Shown: positions 1-9,124 of the stretch, piece after piece | Position numbering within the stretch: position 1 is the first letter of the stretch | Layout of the letters: each line of letters starts with the position of its first letter | Source of the DNA: Paracoccus spongiarum | GTDB taxonomy: Bacteria; Pseudomonadota; Alphaproteobacteria; Rhodobacterales; Rhodobacteraceae | Assembly: GCF_030732095.1 (NCBI RefSeq) | Contig: NZ_JAVAMQ010000016.1 | Span: forward strand, 1-64,000 | Direction: 5' to 3' | Length of the DNA stretch: 64,000 nt | Program-made: the position numbers and the translations under genes | The notes under the pieces: generated by a model | What the model saw: the letters and a program-made list of their open reading frames with translations, nothing else | Told to the model about the DNA's origin: nothing | The model's database searches: none

Positions 1-1157
1 CACAGATCGGGCAGATTGGCAAACTGGGCGTGTCCGCTTGCATAGGCCAAATAGTAGATCGACCCGATACCCCGCACACCGTAGACGGCCACAAGTGTCC
101 GATCGGAATTCACCATTTCGCTTCCCGAAAGGGAAAGCAAACCCGCCAGGGGCCGCAAACACACGATCAACAGCACTGCCAGCGCGACGTGATGCCAGCC
201 CAGATTGGTAGTTAGGACAGGCAGCACGCCGCCCAAGGCAATTAGCAGAAGTGCTGTCAGCGCGTGTTCAATGGATTCCGAGAAATCGTGCAGGTGCCGG
301 TGATAGTCGTGCCCGGTCTCGATCCGGCGCAACGACAGGCCCATGGCTGTCACCGCGATAAAGCCGTACCCCTCGACCAGTTCGGTTGAGCCATAGCACA
401 GGAACACGCCGGCAATTGCAATCACGCCCGATCCGGTATCGGCCAACCGGGTATCGCGCGGCCAATTGAAGATGATCTGGCCCAACAGCCAGCCTCCGGC
501 CCAGCCCATGACCGCGCCAACTCCGATACGCCAGCTCACGTCTTCCAAGAGCCATCGCAGGCCCCATTCTCCGGGCATCAGACCTTGCGCGATGATCAGC
601 AATCCCAAGTAGACGAACGGAAAGGCCAACCCATCGTTCAGTGCCGCCTCGGTCGTCAACGCGAAACGGACGGGGTGTTCACCGCCTTCATGCGGCGGCG
701 CGATCTGCACATCAGCGGCGAGCACCGGATCGGTGGGCGCAAGCACCGCCGCCAGCAGGACGGCCCCGCCTGCCGTCAGTCCGCCCAGTATGACACCCAG
801 TATCGCTATCAATATAATTGTCAGCGGCATGGCGAACAGAAGCAGACGAAAGGTCGGTCCCCATTTGCTGGGCGGCCCGAGGCTGTCCACACGCATCGCC
901 GCGGCGAAAAGGGCCACGATCACGGTGATTTCTGCCATAACCTCCCACACCAACGGTGCATGACGCGGGTCGGGCGGAGTGGGCAGCCCCGGTATCGCAA
1001 GCACGGCAAACGCGCCAAAGAGGATCATCAGCGGTGCCGCTGCCGGTTCACGGGAAGAAACCAGCCGCGGAAACCACCGTGCCAGGATGACGATGATCCC
1101 GACGACGGCCAATGAAAGGTGATAGCCGCTGAATTCGAAAAAGGCTTCGGCATCCAT
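1..1157 (-). CDS. Cation:proton antiporter, CPA1-type, 3' end outside window
   Basis: Frame opens with ATG at 1157 and stays open to the left edge (385 codons seen). The protein is a polytopic membrane protein with about ten hydrophobic segments. Visible family signatures are a PTDPVLAADV segment near residue 140 and a TEAALNDGLAFPF segment near 170, which match the conserved Asp/Asn-Asp ion-binding helices of CPA1 Na+(K+)/H+ antiporters; a late VYGVRGIGSIYYL segment also fits. Expected role is exchange of monovalent cations for protons across the inner membrane (family knowledge). The start lies one base beyond the stop of the DUF421 gene, so the two are probably translationally coupled. No stop is visible because the gene continues off the window. 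Confidence 0.9.
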   Translation of the reverse strand, partial: MDAEAFFEFSGYHLSLAVVGIIVILARWFPRLVSSREPAAAPLMILFGAFAVLAIPGLPTPPDPRHAPLVWEVMAEITVIVALFAAAMRVDSLGPPSKWGPTFRLLLFAMPLTIILIAILGVILGGLTAGGAVLLAAVLAPTDPVLAADVQIAPPHEGGEHPVRFALTTEAALNDGLAFPFVYLGLLIIAQGLMPGEWGLRWLLEDVSWRIGVGAVMGWAGGWLLGQIIFNWPRDTRLADTGSGVIAIAGVFLCYGSTELVEGYGFIAVTAMGLSLRRIETGHDYHRHLHDFSESIEHALTALLLIALGGVLPVLTTNLGWHHVALAVLLIVCLRPLAGLLSLSGSEMVNSDRTLVAVYGVRGIGSIYYLAYASGHAQFANLPDL

Positions 1158-1158
1158 T

Positions 1159-1674
1159 TTAGGTGTTCCCCACGCCTTTGAACAGCACCTCGTCCATGCG
1201 ATCACCGTGCAAGACCGAGATATTGCCTGTCGTCTCCAGCACGACGGCTCGGATCGAAGACAGGTCTAGAGCGTTTGCCTCGCGCAGCTTTGCGATCAGG
1301 TCCTCCTCGGCCACGCGGGTGGCGCGCAGGGTGTCACGCAAGATCACCCCGTCCTTCATAAGCAGGACCGGCGTATTCTGCACCAACCGGTCAATTTGCT
1401 GCGACCAGCGCCGCAGCCGGGACATCGAGTATTGCACAGCAAACAGGCTTGCCATCGCCGTGAGCGTTTGCAAAAAGCCCGACCATTGCTGCGATTGCGA
1501 GACGTTGGCCAGAAGCGAACCCATGGCGATCGTCATGACGAAATCGAAATTCGTCATCTTCGAGAAGGATCGCAGACCGACGATGCGGACTAGCAGGATG
1601 ATCCATGAGATGCCGAGCGCACTCAGCAATGCCCCCTTGATGATGGCGTCGAGGAAAGGTTCGTCAACGAACAT
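1159..1674 (-). CDS. DUF421 (YetF-like) membrane protein
   Basis: 171 residues. Three N-terminal membrane helices (residues about 12-90, including LLVRIVGLRSFSKMTNFDFV and MGSLLANV) are followed by a cytoplasmic alpha/beta domain with LLMKDG and LRATRVAEEDLIAKLRE, the standard YetF/DUF421 layout. Family members are small inner-membrane proteins linked to envelope or spore stress; biochemical function is unknown. ATG at 1674 is preceded by GAAAGGAAC as ribosome site. It sits 27 bases after the upstream hypothetical gene and abuts the antiporter, so a three-gene operon is likely. Confidence 0.9.
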   Translation of the reverse strand: MFVDEPFLDAIIKGALLSALGISWIILLVRIVGLRSFSKMTNFDFVMTIAMGSLLANVSQSQQWSGFLQTLTAMASLFAVQYSMSRLRRWSQQIDRLVQNTPVLLMKDGVILRDTLRATRVAEEDLIAKLREANALDLSSIRAVVLETTGNISVLHGDRMDEVLFKGVGNT

Positions 1675-1701
1675 GGGTTTGTTCCTTTCAGAAGAAAGAC
1701 G

Positions 1702-2379
1702 TTACTGCTTCAATTCCGTCTCCAGCTCACGCTTCAAACGACACCGCCCCCACCAAGACCGGATCTGCGTGGCATAAACCGTCTTCGGGCGTATCCGGCA
1801 TTTGCCTGCGTCAAATGTGATGCAGAACTGTCTTTTAGCGGCGACGACCGCAGAACTGGCCGCCGAAATGGCAGCAACCTTCAGTTCTACTCCGCTTACA
1901 CCGTCAGCCTGCAGATCATCGGAGGTATTTCGCTGTGCCCGCTGCAAGAGGTCCTCGAAGCTGCCAATATCTACAAATTCACCGCTTTTCAAAGGCCCTT
2001 GGGAAGTCGTGGCAACCGGGTTGGTTACTTCCTCTTTTGCGATCTCCGTCCGGTCAGCGACAGAGGTTTGCCGTTCGCCATCCGAGGTCCGTATCGTGAG
2101 GAGAATTTCAAAGATATAGATCGGCTCGAAACCAAGATTGCTGATGAACAAGCGCCCATCAAGGCTGCGACTTCCGCCAAGATGAATCAATATCTCGGTG
2201 CGCCGCTGACGGCGCACACCCGAAACAAGGACTTGCAGGTATACAAACCAGACCAGAGCCGTAACGATTCCGACTGCAGCTTGAACCGGACCGGCATTTT
2301 CCACCAACCACGTCCATATGAATAGATCCTCCGGAGAAATAGCGTCGCTCCTCTGCCTCTTCGGCGATATCGGCACCAT
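1702..2379 (-). CDS. Unknown membrane-anchored protein
   Basis: I do not recognise a family. The frame is open to 2463, but the first part overlaps the divergent MgtC region; ATG at 2379 (MVPISPKRQ) is a more economical start, giving about 225 residues. One strong membrane helix (residues about 25-50, AVGIVTALVWFVYLQVLVSG) is followed by a beta-rich soluble region and a basic C-terminus ending in a KRELETELKQ helix. It is the first gene of the probable operon with DUF421 and the antiporter and is divergent from mgtC, so both promoters must lie in about 100 bases. Confidence 0.6.
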   Translation of the reverse strand: MVPISPKRQRSDAISPEDLFIWTWLVENAGPVQAAVGIVTALVWFVYLQVLVSGVRRQRRTEILIHLGGSRSLDGRLFISNLGFEPIYIFEILLTIRTSDGERQTSVADRTEIAKEEVTNPVATTSQGPLKSGEFVDIGSFEDLLQRAQRNTSDDLQADGVSGVELKVAAISAASSAVVAAKRQFCITFDAGKCRIRPKTVYATQIRSWWGRCRLKRELETELKQ

Positions 2380-2478
2380 AAATGCGCCTGCGATGCTTCG
2401 CCTCAATACATATTGAATGTGCGGCTCCCTAAACCTGTTAACCAAGCTTACGGCAACCTTCATGGAGCACGTTGGAAA

Positions 2479-2922
2479 ATGATTGATTTCAGCGAATTCA
2501 TCATGCGCGTCCTCTTCGCGGGAGGGGGCGGGCTGGTCGTCGGCCTAGACCGTGAGATCAAGGGAAAACCACTCGGGGCCGGGACCTACGTGCTTGTCGC
2601 GATCGGCTCGGCCGCGCTGATGGTCGTCACGCTGAACTTCGCGCTGAGCGGAGTGGCGGAGGATGAGGCCATGACCGTCGATCCGACCCGCCTCATACAG
2701 GGTATCGTGGGCGGTATCGGTTTCCTTGGTGCCGGCGCGATCATGTCGCCGGGCGATAACGGTCGCCTCAAGGCCATCCGCAGCGGAGCCGCCATCTGGG
2801 CTGTGGGCTCGATCGGAATTGCCTGCGGTCTCGGCTATCTTAAAGAAGCGGCTTTCATCACGGCGTTGATTTTCGTGGTTCTCAACATCTTCGATTGGCT
2901 GCATATTCGAGGTCAGGAATAG
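2479..2922 (+). CDS. MgtC/SapB family membrane protein
   Basis: 147 residues. GLDREIKGKPLGAGTYVLVAIGSAALM near the N-terminus and GIVGGIGFLGAGAIMSPGD in the middle are MgtC/SapB signatures, with four or five hydrophobic helices in total. MgtC-type proteins help growth at low magnesium and modulate the F-type ATPase or membrane potential in some bacteria; which applies here is unknown. An upstream in-frame start at 2413 would add 22 polar residues absent from the family, so ATG at 2479 is preferred. It lacks the C-terminal ACT-like domain of long MgtC proteins. The Crp/Fnr gene follows 10 bases downstream and probably shares its mRNA. Confidence 0.88.
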   Translation: MIDFSEFIMRVLFAGGGGLVVGLDREIKGKPLGAGTYVLVAIGSAALMVVTLNFALSGVAEDEAMTVDPTRLIQGIVGGIGFLGAGAIMSPGDNGRLKAIRSGAAIWAVGSIGIACGLGYLKEAAFITALIFVVLNIFDWLHIRGQE

Positions 2923-2932
2923 GAGCTCTGTC

Positions 2933-3670
2933 GTGCCCGAAGCATCCAGTTGTCTGGTTACCAAACTTTCTCACTACATGCCGCTGTCCGATCTGGACAA
3001 AGAGCGGCTTGCGAGGCTGGAAAAGTCCGAGCGCACTTTCCCTGCGGGACAGGAGATATATCAGGGGGGTGACGAGAATAGGAACCTCTATGTGGTCAAG
3101 CACGGCTGGGCTTTCAGCTATACGGATCTGCCCGATGGTCGGCGCCAAATTGTCAAGATTCATCATCCGGGTGATATCATAGGGTTTCCGGATGTCGCTC
3201 TGAAACACGCGACGACAACCCTGCGCACGGTGGAGAACGTTTGCCTGTGCCCGTTCCCGAAATCCTCTCTCGACGAAATTCTGAGGAAATCGCCACGGCT
3301 TTCCGCGTTGCTCATCTCGATCGCGCTGAGAGATCATGTGGTGCTGATCGACGTGCTGCGCGCCATGGGCCGGATGAGTGCGCAAGAACGGATCAGCTAC
3401 ATGCTGCTCGACCTGCTGGCGCGGTTGCGGATCACCAACCGCAGAATGACCGATACCTTTCGCCTGCCAATGACCCAGAGCCAGATCGCAGACTATCTGG
3501 GGCTGACCAACGTCTATATCAGCAAGACCTTCCTCCGCCTTGAGCGCGAAGGTTTCATCCAGCGCGATCAGGATCAGGTTCGCATCCTGAAAGAGAGCGA
3601 GATGATCGAGCTTACCGATTTCCATGATCGCTATGCCGAGATGGACACATCCTGGTTTCCACAGGACTGA
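2933..3670 (+). CDS. Crp/Fnr family transcriptional regulator
   Basis: 245 residues from a GTG start with AGGAG seven bases ahead. Residues about 15-130 form a cyclic-nucleotide-binding-type beta barrel (FPAGQEIYQGGDENRNLYVVKHGWAF); residues about 130-160 are the dimer helix; residues about 178-208 are a winged helix with TQSQIADYLGLTNVYISKTF. The N-terminal cysteine pattern of FNR iron-sulfur sensors is missing: only scattered Cys residues occur, so it is not an oxygen-sensing FNR sensu stricto. The signal cannot be deduced. It ends at a hairpin (3676-3701) ahead of the glycosyltransferase cluster and may or may not control it. Confidence 0.9.
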   Translation: MPEASSCLVTKLSHYMPLSDLDKERLARLEKSERTFPAGQEIYQGGDENRNLYVVKHGWAFSYTDLPDGRRQIVKIHHPGDIIGFPDVALKHATTTLRTVENVCLCPFPKSSLDEILRKSPRLSALLISIALRDHVVLIDVLRAMGRMSAQERISYMLLDLLARLRITNRRMTDTFRLPMTQSQIADYLGLTNVYISKTFLRLEREGFIQRDQDQVRILKESEMIELTDFHDRYAEMDTSWFPQD

Positions 3671-3675
3671 TCAGA

Positions 3676-3701
3676 CGGCCTTTCAATCCAGTTGAAAGCC
3701 G
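3676..3701 (+). terminator. Hairpin after the Crp/Fnr gene
   Basis: A ten-pair stem with one bulge (CGGC-TTTCAA pairing with TTGAAA-GCCG around a five-base loop) begins six bases after the stop. There is only a weak T-rich tail, so it may act as a partial terminator. Confidence 0.5.
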
Positions 3702-3760
3702 GACCTCGTCTTCTCAGGCAGGCTTGTCCTGCGTCTGGGCGTGTAATGCGCCTGCACGTG

Positions 3761-3785
3761 GGAACTTAAAAGCACCAGAAGCGTT
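3761..3785 (+). promoter_or_regulatory. EcfG-type general stress response promoter
   Basis: GGAAC at 3761-3765, a 16-base spacer and CGTT at 3782-3785. This is the exact consensus of alphaproteobacterial EcfG/sigma-EcfG general stress promoters (GGAAC, 16-17 bases, CGTT). It lies 80 bases before the GTG start of the first glycosyltransferase gene and on the same strand, so the whole cluster is predicted to be stress-induced through the PhyR-NepR-EcfG switch. Confidence 0.8.
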
Positions 3786-3864
3786 GCCGTGGAGGCTTCT
3801 AATAATCCTGTAAGCCACTGATTTCTGGAATCTAATATCTCTATTTAACGCCCGGGGGTGAACG

Positions 3865-5328
3865 GTGGAGCTACGGCTTTTCATAGCTTTGAGCGTGCTT
3901 GTCCTTGCGGCAGCGATTCCCGTAATCGGCGCCGCGATCTGCGGTGCCACCATTGCAGTTCAGGTCGCCCTCCTGGCGCTTCGGCCATTAGGCGCCTGTC
4001 TGTCCGTTCATCCCTCTCCTGTGCCGCGGGATCCTGCCACTCCCTGGTTTTCGGTTCACATCGCCACCCATTGCGAACCGCCCCGCATGGTTATCGCCAC
4101 GCTGCGCGCCCTGCTGGATCAGCAGTGGCCGACAGAAGGTTACGAAATCATCGTGATGGACAACAACACAGCCAATCCCGCGCTTTGGAAGCCCGTAGAA
4201 CGGTTCTGTGCCACCCATTCCGACCGAATCAGGTTCCTGCACCGAACCGGCGTGAAGGGTGCCAAGGCCGGGGCGCTCAACATTGCGCTTGCGCATACTG
4301 ACACGCGCACCACCCATATCGTGACCGTGGATGCCGACTACGTTGTCGCGCCCGATTTCCTGGGGCGCGCTGCCGTCGTCCTGCAGCGGACTGGCGCAGA
4401 TTACGTCCAGTTTCCTCAATCCTACATGGGCACCGCTCTCGTAGCGCCGGGCGTGGATGCCGAGCTTGAGGAATATTTCCGTACCAACGCCGCCAGTGCC
4501 GACGACGCCGAGGCTGTGCTTTTGACCGGCACGCTTTGCGTGATCTCGCGTGCGGCCCTTGTTGCCGCGGGCGGATGGTCAGGCGCGGCCACAACAGAGG
4601 ATGCGGAACTGGGCGTGCGGCTTTGCAATGCTGGCTTCTCGGGCCGCTTCATCAATCAGGTGGTCGGCAAGGGCCTGCTGCCGCTGTCGCTGTGCGACCT
4701 TGAAAAACAGCGTTATCGCTGGTGCAGTGGCAATGTTCAGACGCTGATGCGCCATGCCGCTATCGTCTTCGGCCTTGCCGGTTCGCTTACGCTGGCCAAG
4801 CGGATCGCGATCTTGTCCCAGCTGACCGCATGGGTCAACCTGGCGTTGGTACCGTCCCTACTCCTGATGGCGTGGCTGCTGACCGGACAGGATCACACGG
4901 CTCCCGCGACGCTGGCAGGCGTTGCCATCGTCCTGAGCCTTTGTGACATCATCATCCGCGTTTTAGCGCGGGGCTGGCGGGACCGGTTGGCTCCGGGGAT
5001 CGCGTTACGCGCCCTTGCCTGCCGCATTGCCTTGGCCCCACAATCGGCGAAGGCGACGTTTGATGCACTGACCGGCTGTCGGCTGAAATTCATCGTGACT
5101 GACAAGACCGGCAGCAGAACCCCTGCTGTGAGCGCGCTGTCTCCCTGCACACTGCTGATCTTCATCATCGGCGTTCTGTTGCTTGCTATCGCGCAACCGC
5201 CGGATCCGATCGTCCTTACCGCGCTTACGGCACTGATGCTGCCGCTTCCGGCAGCAGTTCTCACCGGCAACAGCTTGCGCGCTTATCGCGACGCTGTGAA
5301 GGCGCAAACACAAGAGGCTATGGCATGA
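3865..5328 (+). CDS. Membrane GT2 glycosyltransferase (cellulose-synthase-like)
   Basis: 487 residues from GTG at 3865. An N-terminal membrane helix pair (about 1-45) precedes a GT-A domain with VDADY at 156-158 (metal-binding DxD), a TEDAELG acid motif near 246 and QRYRW near 283, the processive-type QxxRW acceptor motif. Four C-terminal hydrophobic segments follow. This is the layout of inner-membrane GT2 enzymes that transfer a sugar from a nucleotide-sugar at the cytoplasmic face. It is the first gene of an operon in which all junctions overlap by 4-20 bases, directly behind the EcfG promoter. The substrate is unknown. Confidence 0.9.
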   Translation: MELRLFIALSVLVLAAAIPVIGAAICGATIAVQVALLALRPLGACLSVHPSPVPRDPATPWFSVHIATHCEPPRMVIATLRALLDQQWPTEGYEIIVMDNNTANPALWKPVERFCATHSDRIRFLHRTGVKGAKAGALNIALAHTDTRTTHIVTVDADYVVAPDFLGRAAVVLQRTGADYVQFPQSYMGTALVAPGVDAELEEYFRTNAASADDAEAVLLTGTLCVISRAALVAAGGWSGAATTEDAELGVRLCNAGFSGRFINQVVGKGLLPLSLCDLEKQRYRWCSGNVQTLMRHAAIVFGLAGSLTLAKRIAILSQLTAWVNLALVPSLLLMAWLLTGQDHTAPATLAGVAIVLSLCDIIIRVLARGWRDRLAPGIALRALACRIALAPQSAKATFDALTGCRLKFIVTDKTGSRTPAVSALSPCTLLIFIIGVLLLAIAQPPDPIVLTALTALMLPLPAAVLTGNSLRAYRDAVKAQTQEAMA

Positions 5329-6305
5329 AATCCAATCCGCTCGCCCCACTCGTCGACATCATAATTCCCACCTACAACCGCGCGCATCTGATCGACAGCG
5401 CCATCCGCGCCGCGCTGGATCAAAGCTGGTGGAACATCCGTGTAACGGTGATTGACGATGCCAGCACGGATGTCACCGCGGAGGCGGTGGCGCCCTACCT
5501 TGAGCATCAGAAGTTCAACTACGTCCGGCTCGCGCGAAACGTCGGCACGGCACAAGCCAAGAACGTAGGCCTTTTGTTGACCGACGGCGATGCGGTCACC
5601 TTCCACGATTCAGATGACATCCCGCATCGCGACAAGGTGCTGCACCAGGTTCGCGTGCTGACCGCGCAGGACGTGCGCGCCAACGAATGCCTGAACTGGC
5701 GTCTTGCGGGCAAGCAGGGTGGCCAAAAGCTGGAGGTGAGTGCCGTCCTGACCCATCATGAACTGATCCTGCCAGACGGTCGGCGGGTTGAGATCCGGCG
5801 CGACCTGTCGCTGCTCGATGATGTGTTCCCGAACCTCCAGATGGGTTCGCAGGTCCCAGGCGAATGGACGCATATCAATTCGGGCCTCTTTCGCACCGAC
5901 GTGTTCCGGCGCCTTGGCGGTTTCGCGGATTGCATCGAGGAGGACCGCGAGTTTCGCAACCGATTGATTCTCGAAGGTGAGGTCATCTGGATTGTGCCGG
6001 AACTGCTCCTGACGAAGATCGAGACGCCCGACAGCCTGACACAGTCTGCGGCATCCGATTATGACAGCGCGCGCCGCCGGATGGACCGGGCAAATGTCTG
6101 GGCAAAGGTCGAGGCATGGCGGGCCGGCAGAAGGGTCAACCCCGTGCCGGTGGATATCCCTAACCTTGAGATTGCGCAGATCAGTCGCCTCGCTTGCCTA
6201 AACCTCCGCGACATCCCGATGACAGAGGCGACGGCAGCGTGGGTTACAAACATTTTCTCCGGTCCTGCGGAACAGGTGGCATGCAATGAAATCGATCCGG
6301 CATGA
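5325..6305 (+). CDS. Soluble GT2 family glycosyltransferase
   Basis: 326 residues; the ATG overlaps the previous stop (ATGA). The N-terminus VDIIIPTYNRAHLIDSAI is the classical GT2 entry, followed by VIDDASTD (nucleotide binding) and FHDSDD (DxD equivalent, residues about 90-95). A glycosyltransferase-like IEEDREFRNRL acid motif occurs near 206. No membrane segment is seen, so it is probably a cytosolic enzyme. The nearest relatives add single sugars to lipid or glycan acceptors; the acceptor here is unknown. Confidence 0.9.
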   Translation: MKSNPLAPLVDIIIPTYNRAHLIDSAIRAALDQSWWNIRVTVIDDASTDVTAEAVAPYLEHQKFNYVRLARNVGTAQAKNVGLLLTDGDAVTFHDSDDIPHRDKVLHQVRVLTAQDVRANECLNWRLAGKQGGQKLEVSAVLTHHELILPDGRRVEIRRDLSLLDDVFPNLQMGSQVPGEWTHINSGLFRTDVFRRLGGFADCIEEDREFRNRLILEGEVIWIVPELLLTKIETPDSLTQSAASDYDSARRRMDRANVWAKVEAWRAGRRVNPVPVDIPNLEIAQISRLACLNLRDIPMTEATAAWVTNIFSGPAEQVACNEIDPA

Positions 6306-7338
6306 AACCGCGCCAGCGCGGATTGCCATCGTCGACCCGTGCAGCGCGGCTGGCTACGATTTGCCCGATATCGACACCGGCGGGCTCGGCGGCACCGAGG
6401 CCACGGTGCTGCGCGTTGCCAGCGGTTTGCACACCCGGTTCGACATCACCCATTTCCAGAGCGGTCGCACCAAAATGCAGCTTTCGCACGCCGGTCTGCT
6501 CTGCCCGCTGTCCGATCTGGACGCGACCGGCAGCTTCGAGACCATGATTGTGATCAACCGCTGGAAAGTCGCGCTGAAGCTGCGCAAGCGATATCCCGAC
6601 ACAGCCATCTTCCTGTGGCTGCATGTCTATCCGGGTCGCCACAACCGCAAGATGGGCGCGGCCCTGAAAGAGGCGGGTATTCTCGTCATCTGCGTATCGC
6701 ACACCCATGCCTGCCAGTTGCAGGCGTTTCTGGGCGACGAAGCCACACCGCCGCTCCACGTGATCTACAACCCGCTAGACAACGATCTGCGGCCTGACGC
6801 GACGCCGCGCGACCCCAACCGGCTGCTTTTTGCCAGCTCTCCGCATAAAGGGCTGGCGCAGGTCTTCGCGCAATTTGCGGCGCTGCGTAAACACCGTCCG
6901 AAGCTAACTCTCGCGGTGGCCGATCCGGGCTATCTACGATGGGAGACCGGCCCGGTGCCGGAGGGTGTCGTCTTCCTCGGCGCGCTACCCCACCCGGAGC
7001 TGGTCCGCCACATGCGCCGCGCCTCGTGCTTGTTCTATCCCCAAACCGCTTTTGCCGAGACCTTTGGCTTGGTGCTGGCCGAGGCGAATGCGGTCGGAAC
7101 CCCGGTCCTCGTGCATCGGGGTCTCGGAGCCAATGAGGAGATCGTCTCGGATGCGCGGCAATGGGTGAATGGCGACGACCCGAGCGAGATTTTACAGCGC
7201 ATTGACGCATGGCGTCAGTCGCCGCCGGAGGTAAGAGGTAATCCGGCTTTCCGCCTTAGCGAAGTTGCCCGGCAGTGGGCGCGGCTTCTGCGGTCTGGGG
7301 CAGCCGTTCAGGGCAAGGCTCGTGAGGTGCAGCCATGA
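6286..7338 (+). CDS. GT4-like glycosyltransferase
   Basis: 350 residues, overlapping the previous gene by 20 bases. The N-terminal Rossmann half has a GGLGGTEATVLRVASGL glycine-rich turn, and the C-terminal half has FYPQTAFAETFGLVLAEANAVGTPVL, the E-x7-E type nucleotide-sugar site of GT4/GT-B enzymes. It is probably cytosolic and retaining. Together with the two GT2 enzymes and the one at 9684 it makes four transferases for one short glycan or glycolipid. Confidence 0.87.
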   Translation: MKSIRHETAPARIAIVDPCSAAGYDLPDIDTGGLGGTEATVLRVASGLHTRFDITHFQSGRTKMQLSHAGLLCPLSDLDATGSFETMIVINRWKVALKLRKRYPDTAIFLWLHVYPGRHNRKMGAALKEAGILVICVSHTHACQLQAFLGDEATPPLHVIYNPLDNDLRPDATPRDPNRLLFASSPHKGLAQVFAQFAALRKHRPKLTLAVADPGYLRWETGPVPEGVVFLGALPHPELVRHMRRASCLFYPQTAFAETFGLVLAEANAVGTPVLVHRGLGANEEIVSDARQWVNGDDPSEILQRIDAWRQSPPEVRGNPAFRLSEVARQWARLLRSGAAVQGKAREVQP

Positions 7339-8426
7339 AAACGGGCCCCTTCGCATCTTGGCAAATACCGAATTTGAATGGTCCATCCCTGCCCCCGCAC
7401 GTGACGGATGGTCTGCGGGCCGCAGCTGACGCCGAGGAGTGCGGCGAGCGCCCTGTTTCCCGTTCGATCGCGCTGCTGAGTAATGCCGGCCTGCTCGGCG
7501 ATGACGGCAGCGCCGACCCTATCTGCACCGCGCGGGCGCTGATGCAGGTCGGAGCTGCGAACCTCAGTGTTGGCCGGCTCTGGGAGGGGCATGTGAATGC
7601 ACTTCGGCTGATCCATCTTTACGGGTCAGCCGCATTGAAGCTCAATGTGGACGCCCTGATCGCCGAGGGCGCCGTGCTCGGCGTTTGGGGTGCGGACGGG
7701 CCTGTGCCCGTCACACTAGACGCCAGCGGCACGCGGCTGCAGGGGGCCAAGCGTTTTACCTCAGGCCTTGGCACGGTCAGCCATGCGCTCGTGAGCGTGG
7801 GCTGCGATGTCGGCGTTCGGCTGGCACTGGTCGATGTGCGTGACCCCGACCGTGCCGACACCTCTTGCTGGAACATGCAAGGAATGCGGGCGTCAGCCTC
7901 GGGCAATTACGATTTTTCCGGGCTGAAAGTGCAGGACTGGATCGGCGGCCCAGACGATTACCTGAAGGAGCCGAATTTTGTGGGCGGTGTCTGGCGAATT
8001 GCTGCGTTGCAGGCGGGGGCAGCCATCGGTTTGCTGGACCAGGCCGCGACCGATCTGCGCGCCATGGACCGGATGCAGACCGAGGCGCAGCAGGCGCGCC
8101 TGATGACCGTGTTGACCCGGGCTTGGGCCGGCGCCGCGCTGGCAGAACGCGCCGCGCAGGCCTCGGTTGATTGCTCTCTCGAGGCTGAGCAGATTGTCGC
8201 CACCTCCATCGCGGCGCGGCTCTTTACTGAAGAGGTTGGGCTTGATGCCATCCGCGCGAGCGAGCAGTCGATCGGGCTGCGCCATTTCGAGTCCGGTGCC
8301 GAAACTGGACGCATGGCCCGCGACCTTGCGGTCTATATGCGTCAGGCCGCGCGCGACGCCTTTCTGCAACGGACAGCCCGGCAGGCGTTGGGGCAGGACG
8401 ATCGGGCATGGGGGGTCTTCGGATGA
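7335..8426 (+). CDS. Acyl-CoA dehydrogenase-like flavoprotein
   Basis: 363 residues, start overlapping the previous stop (ATGA). The order of segments matches acyl-CoA dehydrogenases: an N-terminal helical part, a middle beta domain (VLGVWGADGPVPVTL, GAKRFTSGLG) and a C-terminal four-helix bundle ending with an FLQRTARQALG helix. The usual catalytic Glu and the FAD-binding WxxT segment are not obvious, so catalysis may differ. In this cluster it could oxidise a fatty-acyl or sugar-linked substrate rather than take part in beta-oxidation; no other beta-oxidation gene is nearby. Confidence 0.8.
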   Translation: MKTGPFASWQIPNLNGPSLPPHVTDGLRAAADAEECGERPVSRSIALLSNAGLLGDDGSADPICTARALMQVGAANLSVGRLWEGHVNALRLIHLYGSAALKLNVDALIAEGAVLGVWGADGPVPVTLDASGTRLQGAKRFTSGLGTVSHALVSVGCDVGVRLALVDVRDPDRADTSCWNMQGMRASASGNYDFSGLKVQDWIGGPDDYLKEPNFVGGVWRIAALQAGAAIGLLDQAATDLRAMDRMQTEAQQARLMTVLTRAWAGAALAERAAQASVDCSLEAEQIVATSIAARLFTEEVGLDAIRASEQSIGLRHFESGAETGRMARDLAVYMRQAARDAFLQRTARQALGQDDRAWGVFG

Positions 8427-9124
8427 ATGTCGCCGACCATCCTGACCAAGCCGTGTTCGAAGGCCGCGAGAAATTCGTGGTGCTGGCACCGCACCCCGAC
8501 GATGAATCGCTGGCCTGTGGGGCGCTGCTGGCGCGCGCCTTTGCGGGTGCGGGTGCGCATGTAATATGCCTGACGAATGGCAGCGCCAGCCATCCCGGGT
8601 CTCGCGCGTGGCCCCCTGAGCGTCTAGGCGTTCTGCGTTGCGCCGAGCTTACTCGCGCCATCGAATGCCTCGGCGGCACAGCGCGCGACCTGACTTGGAT
8701 GGGCTTGCCCGACGCGGCTCTTTATCGCGTCGATCCGCAGGACGTCACGGCACGACTTGAAAAGACAATCGCACGGACAGGCGCAAGGCATGTCTTCGTG
8801 CCAGCGCGTGAAGATCACCATGAGGATCATCAGGCTACCGCTGCCTTCGCGACAGCGCTTCGCACGAAGAGGCCTGACTGGATATTTCATAGCTATCCTG
8901 TTTGGTCCAGATGGGACGACCCGGATTTTGCAAACAGCATCGCACCCTATGCGCCGATCTTCTTGGCGCCGGAGGAGCATGAGGCGCGCAAGCGCTCCGC
9001 CATCGCCGCACACCGTTCCCAGCTGGGTCAGGTGGTCGCGGACGATCCTTTGGGCTTCGTGCTTCCGTCGGGTTTCATCGAACGCTTCGCAAGCGAAGAC
9101 GAGATCTTCTGGAGGATGCCGTGA
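8423..9124 (+). CDS. PIG-L family (LmbE-like) deacetylase
   Basis: 233 residues from ATG at 8423, which overlaps the previous stop; a longer in-frame start at 8408 is possible. The zinc motif APHPDDE is at residues 22-28 and the second metal motif HHEDH near residue 130. PIG-L/LmbE enzymes remove the acetyl group from N-acetylglucosamine units attached to lipids or thiols. In this operon the likely job is deacetylation of a GlcNAc-containing intermediate, exposing an amine for further modification by neighbouring gene products. Confidence 0.9.
   Translation: MNVADHPDQAVFEGREKFVVLAPHPDDESLACGALLARAFAGAGAHVICLTNGSASHPGSRAWPPERLGVLRCAELTRAIECLGGTARDLTWMGLPDAALYRVDPQDVTARLEKTIARTGARHVFVPAREDHHEDHQATAAFATALRTKRPDWIFHSYPVWSRWDDPDFANSIAPYAPIFLAPEEHEARKRSAIAAHRSQLGQVVADDPLGFVLPSGFIERFASEDEIFWRMP

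Noticed and set aside
2413..2478. Upstream start for MgtC
   Set aside because: Would add 22 polar residues not found in the family and would lie in the divergent promoter region.
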